From contig CAZIUA010000002.1 of NCBI GenBank assembly GCA_964542315.1, positions 1-64,000 on the forward strand: a DNA stretch of 64,000 nucleotides, in the 5' to 3' direction. Under the pieces are notes generated by a model that saw nothing but the letters and a program-made list of their open reading frames with translations, made no database searches and had not been told where the DNA came from. This document shows positions 25,612-34,896 of this stretch, one piece after another; positions within the stretch are counted from its first letter, which is position 1, and every line of letters begins with the position of its first letter. The position numbers and the translations under genes are program-made. The DNA is from UBA11524 sp964542315. GTDB lineage: Bacteria > Bacillota > Clostridia > Christensenellales > Aristaeellaceae.

Positions 25612-28563
25612 TCAGAGTCCGGTCTTTTTCTGTTTGCGTTCCTGCCACATCGCCACCGTCAGCATGGCTGCACTGAGTACGCCCAGCGCAACGAAGGCGA
25701 TCTGCAGCCCCAGGATCAACGCCTGCCACCAGGGCATGACGGGTACGATCTCGCTGGCAGCGGAGAAGCCATTCATCGCCGCGCTGTGATTGACGACCAC
25801 ATACAGATAGCGATGCACCGCCTCACGCACAGCCTGGCGGAAGGCTGCATTGGCCGCATAGGTGTCGAACTGTGCCTTCGCGCCGCTGGGATCCAGGAAC
25901 AGATCCGTACCGTGCATGAAGGCGTCGTAGGACATGTAGGCATTCTGCCCCAGCGCCATATCGGTCAGCACCACGCCGTCAAAGCCGAATTCGCCCCGGA
26001 GGATCTCCTCCATCAGCGCACTGCTGGCGCTGGTCCAGGTGCAGCCAGCCCGGTTGAAGGAGCTCATCACGCCATGCGCGTTCCCCTTGGAGGGTGCCAC
26101 AGCCGCTTCAAAGGGCTTCAGGTAGATCTCGCGTGCGCTCTGCTCATTCAGCCAGATGCTGATGCCGATGCGCGCGTCTTCCTCATCATTGAACACATAG
26201 TGCTTTACATAGGGAATGACGCCCTTGCCCTGCACACCCCGGATCTCGCTGGACACCGCCTCCGCAGACAGGTAGGGATCCTCGGAGAAGTACTCATGGC
26301 TGCGTCCGCCAAAGGGCGTGCGGTGAATGTTGATGCCCGGCAGATACATCCCCGTGACACCCACATTCAGCGCATCCTCCGCCAAGGCATCACCCACACG
26401 CTGGATGACTTCGCGGTTGAAGGACGCAGCCCAGATGCCTTCGCTGGGGAAGGAAACGGATTCCGCGCTGTCCACCACGCCGGTGGGACCGTCCTCGGCC
26501 TTGATCTCCGGCAGTGCCACGGAGGATGCGCCGCGCGTGCCATAGCCTGCCAGCATGACCAGGTCGGACTGTTCCTCCCAGGTCATCTGATCCAGCAGGT
26601 CATCCCACATTTCCGCGTCGTATTCCTCGCCGCGCAGCATGATGAGGGACAGCCCGTTCGCCGCGCCGTAGGTGGGCATGTCCGCACCTTCCTCCGTGCC
26701 GATATCGCGAACGCTCTTGAGATCTGCGGCCATCTGCTCAGTGACGGCGAGTGTCACCGCTGCGCTGGGGAAGGTGCCCGCCCAATCACTACGGCTCACA
26801 TAGGTCACAGCATTGTCACCGCGGCCTTCATACCGGTTGATGTCAGCAAAATCCAGCCGGTTGGTGATCTTCTCGCCCGTTTCTGCCGATACGGCATAGG
26901 TGGTCGTGTCCAGCACGATGTTCTCCCCCACCAGGCGCGCGAAAGATGCATCACCCGGCTGATCCATGCCGTCCTGCACGGTCTTGCCCTTGAGCGCGAG
27001 GATGTTGTTCAGCGCATCATGCGCGGAGGTGCCAATCGCCAGGTAATACGCACCGGGCTCCAGGATGTAGGTCTTGTAGCCGTTTGCGTCATAGGTCTTG
27101 AAGCTGTCCCGGGGGACGGTGATGGTCATGCGCTGGGACGCGCCGGGCGCCAGCGTCTGCGTCTTGTCAAAGCCGACCAGCTCCACCGAAGCCTTCTCCA
27201 CGCCGTTTTCCCGATCATAATCGGTATAGGGCTTCTGCAGGTAGACCTGCACCACTTCCTTGCCCGACACATCGCCCATGTTGGTCACCGTGACGGAGAC
27301 CTCATAGTCCCCATCCGCCGTTTCCGACACCGCGTAATCGCTGTAGGCAAAGCTGGTGTAGGACAGGCCATAGCCAAAGGGACGGGAAACGATCCCGCTG
27401 TACTGGTAGTCGCCTGCATTGGCCTGTCCCAGCACGATGTCCTCATAACGCGTTTCGTAATAGCGATAGCCCACATAGATGCCTTCCGCATACACGCCGT
27501 AGCGCGCCTGGGCATCGGAGGACAGCAGGCTGCTGTTCTCATATTTGGACGCAAAGGTGCCGGAAGCATTGTTCAGCACCCAGGACGCCGTGGCCGGTGC
27601 GGAGAAGTTGTCCTTCACATAGGTGTCCGGCAGTTTGCCCGAGGGCGTCACCTCACCCACCAGCGCCTTGGCCACCGCCTGAATGCCGCCAATGCCCACA
27701 TTGCCCACCCACAGGCAGGCATCCACATCGACCGTATGGACAGTGCCGTTGACCTCCACCGTCCATGCGTCATCGAGGAAGGCAGTCTCGAAGATGGCAG
27801 CCGTGTTGAGCAGCACAACGATGTGCTCCAGCTGACCCTCCGCCTTCATGCGGGTGAGTTCCGCCAGGATCTCGATCTCCTCCGCTGTCAGGGAGAGATA
27901 GCTGCCGTCGTAACCATCGCTCTTCTTTGTCGAAACATCCGCGCCCTCGCCGCCCAGACGGCCGATGACCACCAGCGCGGTGCCGTCCACCGCAGCGATG
28001 GAGGTCTGCGCGTCGGCGGAATACTGTGCCCAGGGCAGTGCATTCACCTTGTAGAGCGGATCGCCCTTGCGGTTATAGGTGATGGCCTGCTGAGACGGAT
28101 TGGCAGCATAGAAATCCCACAGGGTCGTGTTAACCTGCAGCCCAACGCCCTCCAGGGCGTCCTTCAGGTTGGTGTAGCGGCTGGCATCGATCGCGCCCGA
28201 ACCGGAGGAGCCATAGCTGAAATTGTACGCCGTCTGCAGCACAGTGCTGACGTTGCTGCCCGCGTCCAGCGGGAGCGCGCCGTTGCTGTTCTTCATCAGC
28301 ACCATTCCCTCCGCTTCCGCCTCCTCGCTGACGGATCGGCCATATGCAGTCACGGAAGCCGTATCCGGATGGGCAGATTCGAAGTAGACAGCATCTTCCT
28401 CACCCTCGCGCGCCACGATCTTGTAGGAGGATGTCTTCAGCGCGTAATTGAGTGCCGGCGCGTAGGCATTGGCCACCTCGCCCAGGGAAGACAGGAGGAT
28501 CGCAACGGTGAGGAAGAGCACCGTCAAAGTCCGCCATGTTCTTTTGTTGATCGGCTTTTTCAT
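25612..28563 (-). CDS. Membrane-anchored GH3 glycosidase with reversed domain order
   Basis: 983 aa. An N-terminal membrane segment (TVLFLTVAILLSSLGEV) and a C-terminal one (ALILGLQIAFVALGVLSAAM) flank an extracellular enzyme. Order is reversed relative to standard GH3: the alpha/beta sandwich comes first (about 50-330), then a fibronectin III-like domain (about 410-510), then the TIM-barrel domain (about 640-920). The nucleophile Asp is in FDGVVLTDMALG; substrate residues appear in GGRSHEYFSEDPYLS and PYVKHYVFNDEE. Reversed GH3 enzymes are known from Ruminococcus and Butyrivibrio and are mostly beta-glucosidases. It is the last gene of a four-gene minus-strand run. Confidence 0.88.
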   Translation of the reverse strand: MKKPINKRTWRTLTVLFLTVAILLSSLGEVANAYAPALNYALKTSSYKIVAREGEEDAVYFESAHPDTASVTAYGRSVSEEAEAEGMVLMKNSNGALPLDAGSNVSTVLQTAYNFSYGSSGSGAIDASRYTNLKDALEGVGLQVNTTLWDFYAANPSQQAITYNRKGDPLYKVNALPWAQYSADAQTSIAAVDGTALVVIGRLGGEGADVSTKKSDGYDGSYLSLTAEEIEILAELTRMKAEGQLEHIVVLLNTAAIFETAFLDDAWTVEVNGTVHTVDVDACLWVGNVGIGGIQAVAKALVGEVTPSGKLPDTYVKDNFSAPATASWVLNNASGTFASKYENSSLLSSDAQARYGVYAEGIYVGYRYYETRYEDIVLGQANAGDYQYSGIVSRPFGYGLSYTSFAYSDYAVSETADGDYEVSVTVTNMGDVSGKEVVQVYLQKPYTDYDRENGVEKASVELVGFDKTQTLAPGASQRMTITVPRDSFKTYDANGYKTYILEPGAYYLAIGTSAHDALNNILALKGKTVQDGMDQPGDASFARLVGENIVLDTTTYAVSAETGEKITNRLDFADINRYEGRGDNAVTYVSRSDWAGTFPSAAVTLAVTEQMAADLKSVRDIGTEEGADMPTYGAANGLSLIMLRGEEYDAEMWDDLLDQMTWEEQSDLVMLAGYGTRGASSVALPEIKAEDGPTGVVDSAESVSFPSEGIWAASFNREVIQRVGDALAEDALNVGVTGMYLPGINIHRTPFGGRSHEYFSEDPYLSAEAVSSEIRGVQGKGVIPYVKHYVFNDEEDARIGISIWLNEQSAREIYLKPFEAAVAPSKGNAHGVMSSFNRAGCTWTSASSALMEEILRGEFGFDGVVLTDMALGQNAYMSYDAFMHGTDLFLDPSGAKAQFDTYAANAAFRQAVREAVHRYLYVVVNHSAAMNGFSAASEIVPVMPWWQALILGLQIAFVALGVLSAAMLTVAMWQERKQKKTGL

Positions 28564-28566
28564 GGC

Positions 28567-29031
28567 TCAATCCTCCGCTTTCTTTTCCGCATCCTGCGGC
28601 ACAGTGCAGCCTACTTCATTCTTTTGCATGATTGCCGCGACCAGTGCAGCCGCCCAGGAGAGCAGTCCGCAGCCCGCAGCGGTCAGGAAGCCCGTGCTGA
28701 ACAGGTTGCCATCGATGCCCACCAGCACATTCGAAATGTAGGAGGCATTGTACACCAGGAATTCCAGCCAGGTCCAGAGGGTCAGCAGATACAGGAGGTA
28801 TTTGCCGTTCTTGACCTCAAAGACCGCCATCAGCACACCCAGGGCGATGCAGCCGCCCAACATGCCGATCACCCGGTCAGACAGGTTTGGCGTGAATGTG
28901 TTGGTGCCCGTCGTAATGTAGGTCAGCAGCATGATCAGTGCCAGCACGAGGGAGGCGAGCAGAAAATAAAACGAACCGTCCCGCCTTCCTCCCACGCACG
29001 TTTTGATCTTCATCCGCATCATTTGCGTCAT
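28567..29031 (-). CDS. Four-helix membrane protein
   Basis: 154 aa with four hydrophobic stretches (FLLASLVLALIMLLTYI, MLGGCIALGVLMAVF, YLLYLLTLWTWLEFLV, GLLSWAAALVAAIM). No recognised family. Only 3 bp separate it from the GH3 gene downstream, so the two are co-transcribed and perhaps translationally coupled; it may support the anchored enzyme at the membrane. A weak AGAGGA site precedes the ATG at 29031. Confidence 0.65.
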   Translation of the reverse strand: MTQMMRMKIKTCVGGRRDGSFYFLLASLVLALIMLLTYITTGTNTFTPNLSDRVIGMLGGCIALGVLMAVFEVKNGKYLLYLLTLWTWLEFLVYNASYISNVLVGIDGNLFSTGFLTAAGCGLLSWAAALVAAIMQKNEVGCTVPQDAEKKAED

Positions 29032-29117
29032 GTTTCTTCTCGTCCTCTCATTTCTGTGTAGGACATCATCGGCGGGAAGCCCTGGAGCCTCCCGCCGGGA
29101 TGATGATCGCGATGGGC

Positions 29118-29777
29118 TTAGCCGCCGAATTCAGGGTTGAAGGTGATGGGCGTGATGACGCCGGAGGTGTAGATGATCAGGCAGTCCACCAGGGGCGCTG
29201 CAGCCTTCATGGTGCCGCCAACGCCCTGGATGTTGTTGTTGATGTCCAGCTCGATCTCGTTATACCCCTTGGACAGAGAAATGTTCTCCACCACCAGGTA
29301 ATCCTGGAAATCCTTCACGCTGGAGGACATCTCGCTGTAGCTCTCCACATGCATGGGGAACTCGAAGGTCTGCTCCCAGTCGTCCAGCTCCTCGCTGTAA
29401 TTGACCGCCACAAAGATCTGGTCGCCGGTCACATCCACATCGCCATACTGGGCGGACAGGCGGAACACCAGGGTGACATCCGTCAGATCCTCCTCGCACT
29501 CAAAGGCGAAGGTCAGATAGCTTGCGGGCTTATACAGCCACCCCACATAGTAGCCATTGGACGCGCTGCGGCTATCGGTGTTGTCGCCGATGACCATGCC
29601 CGTGCCCGAGGTGGAACCCGAATAGCCAAAGGCATCCTTGCCACTCAGGTCAGTGTGCTCCGCCTCCAGGACATACTTGTTTTTTCCTGAGGTGTAGTCC
29701 TCCGCAGGGGTTTCCGCCGCCGCACACAGGCCGATCCCCCAGGTGAGCGCCAGCAGCAGTGCCAATACGCGTTTCAT
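29118..29777 (-). CDS. Secreted carbohydrate-binding-like protein
   Basis: 219 aa with a signal peptide (MKRVLALLLALTWGIGLCAA, cleavage near AAA-ET). The mature part is one beta-sandwich domain like CBM6/CBM35: it begins KYVLEAEHTDLSG, has ASNGYYVGWLYKPASYLTF and ends with an ELDINNNIQGVGGTMKAAAP segment. Such modules bind xylan or uronic acid ligands through calcium. No catalytic part. It lies between the large GH3 enzyme and the membrane protein, so it probably helps hold substrate at the surface. Confidence 0.72.
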   Translation of the reverse strand: MKRVLALLLALTWGIGLCAAAETPAEDYTSGKNKYVLEAEHTDLSGKDAFGYSGSTSGTGMVIGDNTDSRSASNGYYVGWLYKPASYLTFAFECEEDLTDVTLVFRLSAQYGDVDVTGDQIFVAVNYSEELDDWEQTFEFPMHVESYSEMSSSVKDFQDYLVVENISLSKGYNEIELDINNNIQGVGGTMKAAAPLVDCLIIYTSGVITPITFNPEFGG

Positions 29778-29883
29778 ACCGATATCCTCCTTGCAATGCA
29801 GATGGCCGCCAGACGCTGATGGATCTTTTCTCCTTCAACGCCCGGCGGCGTTCTGTCTTATGAATGGATGCCGTTCAGGCGGA

Positions 29884-32800
29884 TCACTTGGTCCATTCCA
29901 CGGTGATCTGGCCGTCGGTCACCGTCCAGGTGCCGGCCACATCAGCGCCGGAGATGGGGCCGCTGGCGCTGACATGCAGCAGCACAGTGCCATCCGCCTT
30001 GAGATGCACCAGCATCTCCGCGGAGAAGGGCGCGTTGGGATCGCCCATCGCCAGGGTGTAGGTGTACTTGTCGCCTTCCTGCGCGTCAGTCAGGGATGCG
30101 GTGGTCTGGAAGAGCTGATGCTCGCCGATCTTCCAGGTGAAGCCGGTGGCGCCTTCCGCGAAGGAGATGGTCTCAGGCTCCACGTCGAAGCCGCCCATGG
30201 GACCGCCGCCGCCCATACCGCCGGAGGACACTTCCTTCTCCTTGTTTTCTTCCAGTTCATCATCCATACCGGGCGCGGGCACGCCATCCTCATTCACCAG
30301 CAGCTTGTAGGTCCAGCGCAGGTGACGGTTGATGGAGTTGTTGTCGTCATTGACCAGATCAGCACTGACCCAGCCATCGATCACGACCGCCACGGTGATC
30401 TTGTATTCGCCGTTGACGGTGGGCGTGCCGCTCAGGGTTGCGTTCTCCGCGTCGAAGGTCATCCCCTCGGGGATGTCGCCATCAATGGTGTACACAACGG
30501 TGTAATTCGGCTTGCCGTTTTCATCGAAGCAGCTGGCCGCCTGGCCGGAGAGATCAAAGACCAGTTCCGCAGGCTGACCGTTGACGAAGGTGCGCTCCTG
30601 CGCGGTGAATTCCGGCAGAGAGGTGATCGAATGGCCATTGAGGTTGGTCAGCGCGTTGGATTCCTTATACAGGATGCGCGCGGCCAGGTTGCGCAGGTAA
30701 TACCACTGGGTATAGCTTTCCACTTCCACACCGCGGAAGCCGCCCTTGACCGCTTCATCAGCCACGGTTCCGCGGTCATTGTACATCACGGTGGTGGTGG
30801 CGAAGTTGTCACCGTAGAAGTCATACTCGGTGTCCCAGGCGCCGGTGTAGGCGTAGAACTTGCCGGTCTCGGCGTCATAGCGGCCGGAGATGGCCGGGAT
30901 GCGGCCCTGCAGCGGCAGCGGCACCACGAAGGACTTCATCATGGTCGCCATGGTGGTGGAACGGGAGAAGCCGGAGTAGCCGTCAGTGATGAAGAAGCCG
31001 TCCCAATTCCACTCGTTAGCGACCAGGCCTTCCATCAGGCGGTTGTTGGAGGAGGTGGGCATAGTGGCAAAGCGGGCGAAACCGGTCATGGAGGAGGAAG
31101 AACCGCCTTCCTGCATGCACATCTGGAAGACCTTGAGGTAGATCTGACGGGCAGCCTGCTCGGAGACCCAGACGGTGTTCTCCATGCCATCGCGGCAGGT
31201 TTCCTGATCGTTGAAGGCAAAGTGCTTGATGTAGCAGGTCACACCCATGGATTCCATGCCGGCGGTGAGCTGCGCGGCAATGTAGCCGCCCACCAGACCA
31301 TCCTGGCTCATGTATTCATAGTTGCGGCCGGAGAAGGGGCTGCGGTGGGTGTCCATTTCGGGGCCGCCCCATGCGGACCAGCCATTGTACAGGCTCAGGT
31401 TGCCGCGCACACGGCCGATCTCCCACGCCAGGTCAGTGTTCCAGGTGGCGGTGATGGTCGGCGCGTCGACCCACAGCAGGGTGTTGCCATTGTTGTTGTA
31501 GCTGTCCTTCTGCTGGTTGGCCGCCTTGGCGATGTTCGGCAGACCGGTGGAGCGCCACATGTTGGTGTTCTTGCGGATGAGGGTGGTCATCTCTTCCACC
31601 GTCAGCTGGTTGAGGAATTCATTCCACTCGTCAGTGAAGGTGCCGTCCTCATCATAGAGGGGCTTGCCGGCCATATCGGCCAGGACGATGGCGTAGGTGC
31701 CGGTTTCCTCATTCACCACGCCGGTCTCCTGCTTCCAGCCCTCAGCGATGGCTTCCGCGCCGTCATTGTACCAGTCATCGGTCTCAATGTCCGCAGCGGA
31801 GAACTGATTCCAGTAATCCATGTGCGCAACGAAGCTGGCGGAGAGGGTCAGGTCGCCCTCGGTGGGCGTCTCGGGGAAGTAGGTGAGGATGTTGGCACGG
31901 GTGAGCAGCTTTTCAGCGCTCTGGCCGTCCGCCATGACGTTTTCGGTACGCAGGGAGTTGAAGATCAGGTAGTGATCCTCGTCCGTATCCTCAGCCCAGA
32001 CATTGCCGTTGACCTTGTCCGTCTCGTCGTAGCTATCGGAGAACAGCGCCACGGCAACCTTGCCGCTGAAGTCATCCAGCTGCAGGCGGGCCTTTTCGTC
32101 CGCGATGGTAAACTTCACCTCGGCATATTCATCCGTGGTGTCATTGACATCGGTGGCGAAATCATAGTGGGAGGTGTTCATGGCGCGCAGGACGTATTCG
32201 CCGGTCTCCAGGGTGTAGCCGGTTACATTTTCGCCATACGCATCGGTGTAATCAAAGGGCGCAAAATCCTGCACATTGACGCTGACCAGCAGGGTCTGGG
32301 TCTCGCCGGGCTGCAGGATGCCGGTCTTGCCGAAGCCAGCCAGGGTCACGAAGGACTTCTCCAGCTTGGCCGTCTGAGCGTCATAGGGCGCGGTGATGTA
32401 GATCTGCACCACTTCCTTGCCAGCCTTGTCGCCGGTATTGGTGACCTGAACAGGCACGACCAGGGTCTTGACCTTCGCGGGCGTGCCCTCGGAGGAGGCG
32501 AGGTTCGCGGCGGTCATGTCGGTGGCGATGTTGAAGCCCTCCACCAGGGTGTCATCGGCGGATTCCAGGGCACCGCCGTACGCGGTAATGGCTTCCGCAT
32601 CGATATTCAGGGCGAAGGTGGTGTAGCTCAGACCCGAACCAAAGGCGAAGGTCACATTCTTCTTCCACCATTCACCTGCAGCGTAGGCGGCCTGTGCCTC
32701 CACATTGTCACCGGGCGCACCGGCACGGGTCACAGTATGCGTGACGCCATTGCCCTGATACTGGACGGTCTCATTTTCCAGCAGCGCCTCGTAGATGGCG

Positions 32801-34023
32801 GCATACAGGGTCTCCCAGTATGCATAGCCGAGGTAGATGTCTTCCTCATAATCCGTACCGTAATAGGCATTCTGGTTATGGGAGCCATAGGAGGTGGCCT
32901 TGTCGCCGCGCTCCAGATAGTCGTCGTAATTGCCGTTGCCGTTGTACTCCGTCACCGTGACGCCATACACACCGTTGTAGTAGATGTTCTGGCTGCCGGT
33001 CTGAGAGTTCCATGCGTAGTTGTTCCAGGTGGGATCAGCGGTGAAGTCGGTGTTCCACTCGTCCACCAGACGGCCGGAGGGATTCACCAGACCCGCCAGG
33101 ATCTCACCCACCGCGAAATGACCCGTATCGCCGCCGCGGCCCATCAGCAGGATGCCGTTGACGCGCTCGTCCTCGCGCAGGTCGTACACATCCATGGCGT
33201 TGGAGGTGTTCAGCACGACCACGATCTTGCTGCAGCTCTTCGCCACATAGTCGATCAGCGCCTCTTCTGCATCGGTCAGCTGCAGATAGTGCTTGTATTC
33301 GTTGCCCTCAGGATCGTAGTTGGCGGAGGTCTTCGCCACGTCATAGCTGGAGGAGCCCATCATCATCATGCCGCCGCGCCCGGAAGAAGCAGAGGCCGCA
33401 TATTCGCCGCGGTAGAGCGCATCATGCTCCACCAGGGAAGGCTGCTCGCCATACATGCCGTCGTTGATCTCGCCCGTGACCATGTCCAGGTCAGCGCCTT
33501 CGCCGCCGTAGCGGGCCAGGACGATCACGCCCACATCGCTGTAATCCGCGATGGACGCCGCGGCCTCATCGGAGAAACTCAGCGTCTCCTTGCCGCAATC
33601 GCTCTGGGAGAAACCCAGGGCCGCGTAGTAATCCGCCAGCGTCGGATTCACGGTGAAGCCCGCTGCCTCCAGGCTGTCGTAGATCGGGCCGCGCGCACTG
33701 ACGGCGTAATCCGCATACTGCCAGTATGCATCGCCCGAAGAAGGGCCGGCCACCGTCGTGGAGGAGGCGATGCCGAAGACGCTCACCTTCTCGTTGCCAT
33801 TCAGGGGCAGGGTGCCATCGTTCTTCAGCAGCACCTGGCCCTCTTCTGCGGTCTGCAGGTTGACCTCACCCACATGCACCAGCAGATCGCCGTAGGTCTC
33901 AAAGTCGGAGTAGTACTTACCGTTTGCTTCCAGCACGCCTGCGAAGGCGCTGGAGACAGTTGTCAGGCACAGAATCAGTGCCAACACAGCTGCCAGTGAC
34001 TTTTTCCCAGTGATTCTGTTCAT
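29884..34023 (-). CDS. Large secreted GH3 glycosidase with reversed domain order and Ig-like domain
   Basis: 1379 aa, signal peptide MNRITGKKSLAAVLALILCL with cleavage near AFA. The sandwich domain comes first (about 25-430), then a fibronectin III-like domain (about 520-640), the TIM-barrel domain (about 800-1160; GRNYEYMSQD, CYIKHFAFNDQE, nucleophile Asp probably in FFITDGYSG), then a putative Ig domain (DGDIPEGMTFDAENATLSGT), a Gly/Met-rich linker (GGMGGGGPMGG) and a C-terminal beta domain. AGGAGGT sets the ATG at 34023. First gene of the run; with the CBM-like protein and the anchored GH3 it probably degrades a plant beta-glycan outside the cell. Confidence 0.85.
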   Translation of the reverse strand: MNRITGKKSLAAVLALILCLTTVSSAFAGVLEANGKYYSDFETYGDLLVHVGEVNLQTAEEGQVLLKNDGTLPLNGNEKVSVFGIASSTTVAGPSSGDAYWQYADYAVSARGPIYDSLEAAGFTVNPTLADYYAALGFSQSDCGKETLSFSDEAAASIADYSDVGVIVLARYGGEGADLDMVTGEINDGMYGEQPSLVEHDALYRGEYAASASSGRGGMMMMGSSSYDVAKTSANYDPEGNEYKHYLQLTDAEEALIDYVAKSCSKIVVVLNTSNAMDVYDLREDERVNGILLMGRGGDTGHFAVGEILAGLVNPSGRLVDEWNTDFTADPTWNNYAWNSQTGSQNIYYNGVYGVTVTEYNGNGNYDDYLERGDKATSYGSHNQNAYYGTDYEEDIYLGYAYWETLYAAIYEALLENETVQYQGNGVTHTVTRAGAPGDNVEAQAAYAAGEWWKKNVTFAFGSGLSYTTFALNIDAEAITAYGGALESADDTLVEGFNIATDMTAANLASSEGTPAKVKTLVVPVQVTNTGDKAGKEVVQIYITAPYDAQTAKLEKSFVTLAGFGKTGILQPGETQTLLVSVNVQDFAPFDYTDAYGENVTGYTLETGEYVLRAMNTSHYDFATDVNDTTDEYAEVKFTIADEKARLQLDDFSGKVAVALFSDSYDETDKVNGNVWAEDTDEDHYLIFNSLRTENVMADGQSAEKLLTRANILTYFPETPTEGDLTLSASFVAHMDYWNQFSAADIETDDWYNDGAEAIAEGWKQETGVVNEETGTYAIVLADMAGKPLYDEDGTFTDEWNEFLNQLTVEEMTTLIRKNTNMWRSTGLPNIAKAANQQKDSYNNNGNTLLWVDAPTITATWNTDLAWEIGRVRGNLSLYNGWSAWGGPEMDTHRSPFSGRNYEYMSQDGLVGGYIAAQLTAGMESMGVTCYIKHFAFNDQETCRDGMENTVWVSEQAARQIYLKVFQMCMQEGGSSSSMTGFARFATMPTSSNNRLMEGLVANEWNWDGFFITDGYSGFSRSTTMATMMKSFVVPLPLQGRIPAISGRYDAETGKFYAYTGAWDTEYDFYGDNFATTTVMYNDRGTVADEAVKGGFRGVEVESYTQWYYLRNLAARILYKESNALTNLNGHSITSLPEFTAQERTFVNGQPAELVFDLSGQAASCFDENGKPNYTVVYTIDGDIPEGMTFDAENATLSGTPTVNGEYKITVAVVIDGWVSADLVNDDNNSINRHLRWTYKLLVNEDGVPAPGMDDELEENKEKEVSSGGMGGGGPMGGFDVEPETISFAEGATGFTWKIGEHQLFQTTASLTDAQEGDKYTYTLAMGDPNAPFSAEMLVHLKADGTVLLHVSASGPISGADVAGTWTVTDGQITVEWTK

Positions 34024-34171
34024 ACATACCTCCTGGATCGTCGATGGGAAACCTTTGTGATCCCATTGTAAATCCGAACCCATTCGCGGGCAATAGAAGC
34101 GCCCCAAGAGGCAGCCGAGCAGCCCAAGTTGTGCAATTTGGGAACAAACGGCCCATTTTCAGGAATCAACG

Positions 34172-34208
34172 GTATCAAAAAACGCCGTCCACGTGAATGA
34201 ACGGCGTT
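34172..34208 (-). terminator. Terminator of the NTPase-like gene
   Basis: AACGCCGT (34181-34188) pairs with ACGGCGTT (34201-34208); on the minus strand a T6 run follows. Confidence 0.8.
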
Positions 34209-34253
34209 GAATGAACCGGTTCGCAGATCGCCATGGATGAAGGCATCCCGCCC

Positions 34254-34775
34254 TTATGCGAACCTCATGGCAGCTTCAGCGATGAGGGTCTCCAGCAGGG
34301 CGGTGCGGTCGGCCTCGTTTTCGGGCACGGGCTCCCACAGCTGGGTTTCGGCGGGCGTCAGCGCGCGGAGCATCTCCTCCGCGTCGTCATCCGCAGCCAC
34401 CACCACAGGGCGCGTCCCGGTCAGGAGGGACACGATGCTCTCGCGGAAGGCCGTGCAGGTGAGCATCTGCGCGGTGATCCCTCCCAGGAGGATGGGCGTA
34501 TGCGCCGCCGTCACCTGGCGGAGGCTGGGCGCGGCGATCTCATCCAGCACGCGGGGGACGATGGTCCAGTCGCCGCCATGCAGGCGGATGCGGCAGGGGA
34601 CGTCATTGTCCATGGGCGCGACGGGGGGCAGCAAAAGATGAAGCACCTCGCCACGAAGGCCGCCGGAAACGGAAAAGGGCGTCAGCCGATAGCCCGCCGG
34701 GCGCACATTCAGTGCGGTGAAAAGCTGGTCAGCCATGGTTGGGGCGTATTTGCCGGTCAGATAAAGCTGCTGCAT
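34254..34775 (-). CDS. THEP1-like NTPase homologue with degenerate P-loop
   Basis: 173 aa. Overall layout resembles the small THEP1/NTPase_1 nucleoside-triphosphatase family: it opens QQLYLTGKYAPTMADQLFTA where relatives have a P-loop (GxxGxGKT/S), then RPAGYRLTPFSV in place of the family GGFRT segment, and a late TPILLGGITAQ where Walker B is expected. The P-loop Lys-Thr pair and the Walker B acidic residue are missing, so ATP hydrolysis is unlikely. The family match is by eye and moderate. A GGAGGAT site precedes the ATG. Monocistronic, with its own terminator. Confidence 0.5.
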   Translation of the reverse strand: MQQLYLTGKYAPTMADQLFTALNVRPAGYRLTPFSVSGGLRGEVLHLLLPPVAPMDNDVPCRIRLHGGDWTIVPRVLDEIAAPSLRQVTAAHTPILLGGITAQMLTCTAFRESIVSLLTGTRPVVVAADDDAEEMLRALTPAETQLWEPVPENEADRTALLETLIAEAAMRFA

Positions 34776-34896
34776 AGGGATCCTCCGTGCCGATTCGGGC
34801 GTATTTCATTTCTGCATGGGTGCAAACGATGGGGCTATCCCCATTGTATCCGGGAAAGCCGCACTTGTCAACGCTTTCCGCGCGGCGGATGCACCC

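Noticed and set aside
29743..33999. A 1418-codon open frame on the plus strand opposite the large GH3 gene, and similar long frames opposite lacZ (4109-7021), pheT (8162-10939), clpB (53094-55802) and the foldase-ClC-gluQ stretch (48516-52430)
   Set aside because: These arise from GC-rich codon bias of the real gene on the other strand; they lack ribosome sites and known domains.
34188..34195. CACGTG core near 34190 as a fifth parS
   Set aside because: Flanks do not match the 16-bp palindrome; the sequence is the loop of a terminator hairpin.
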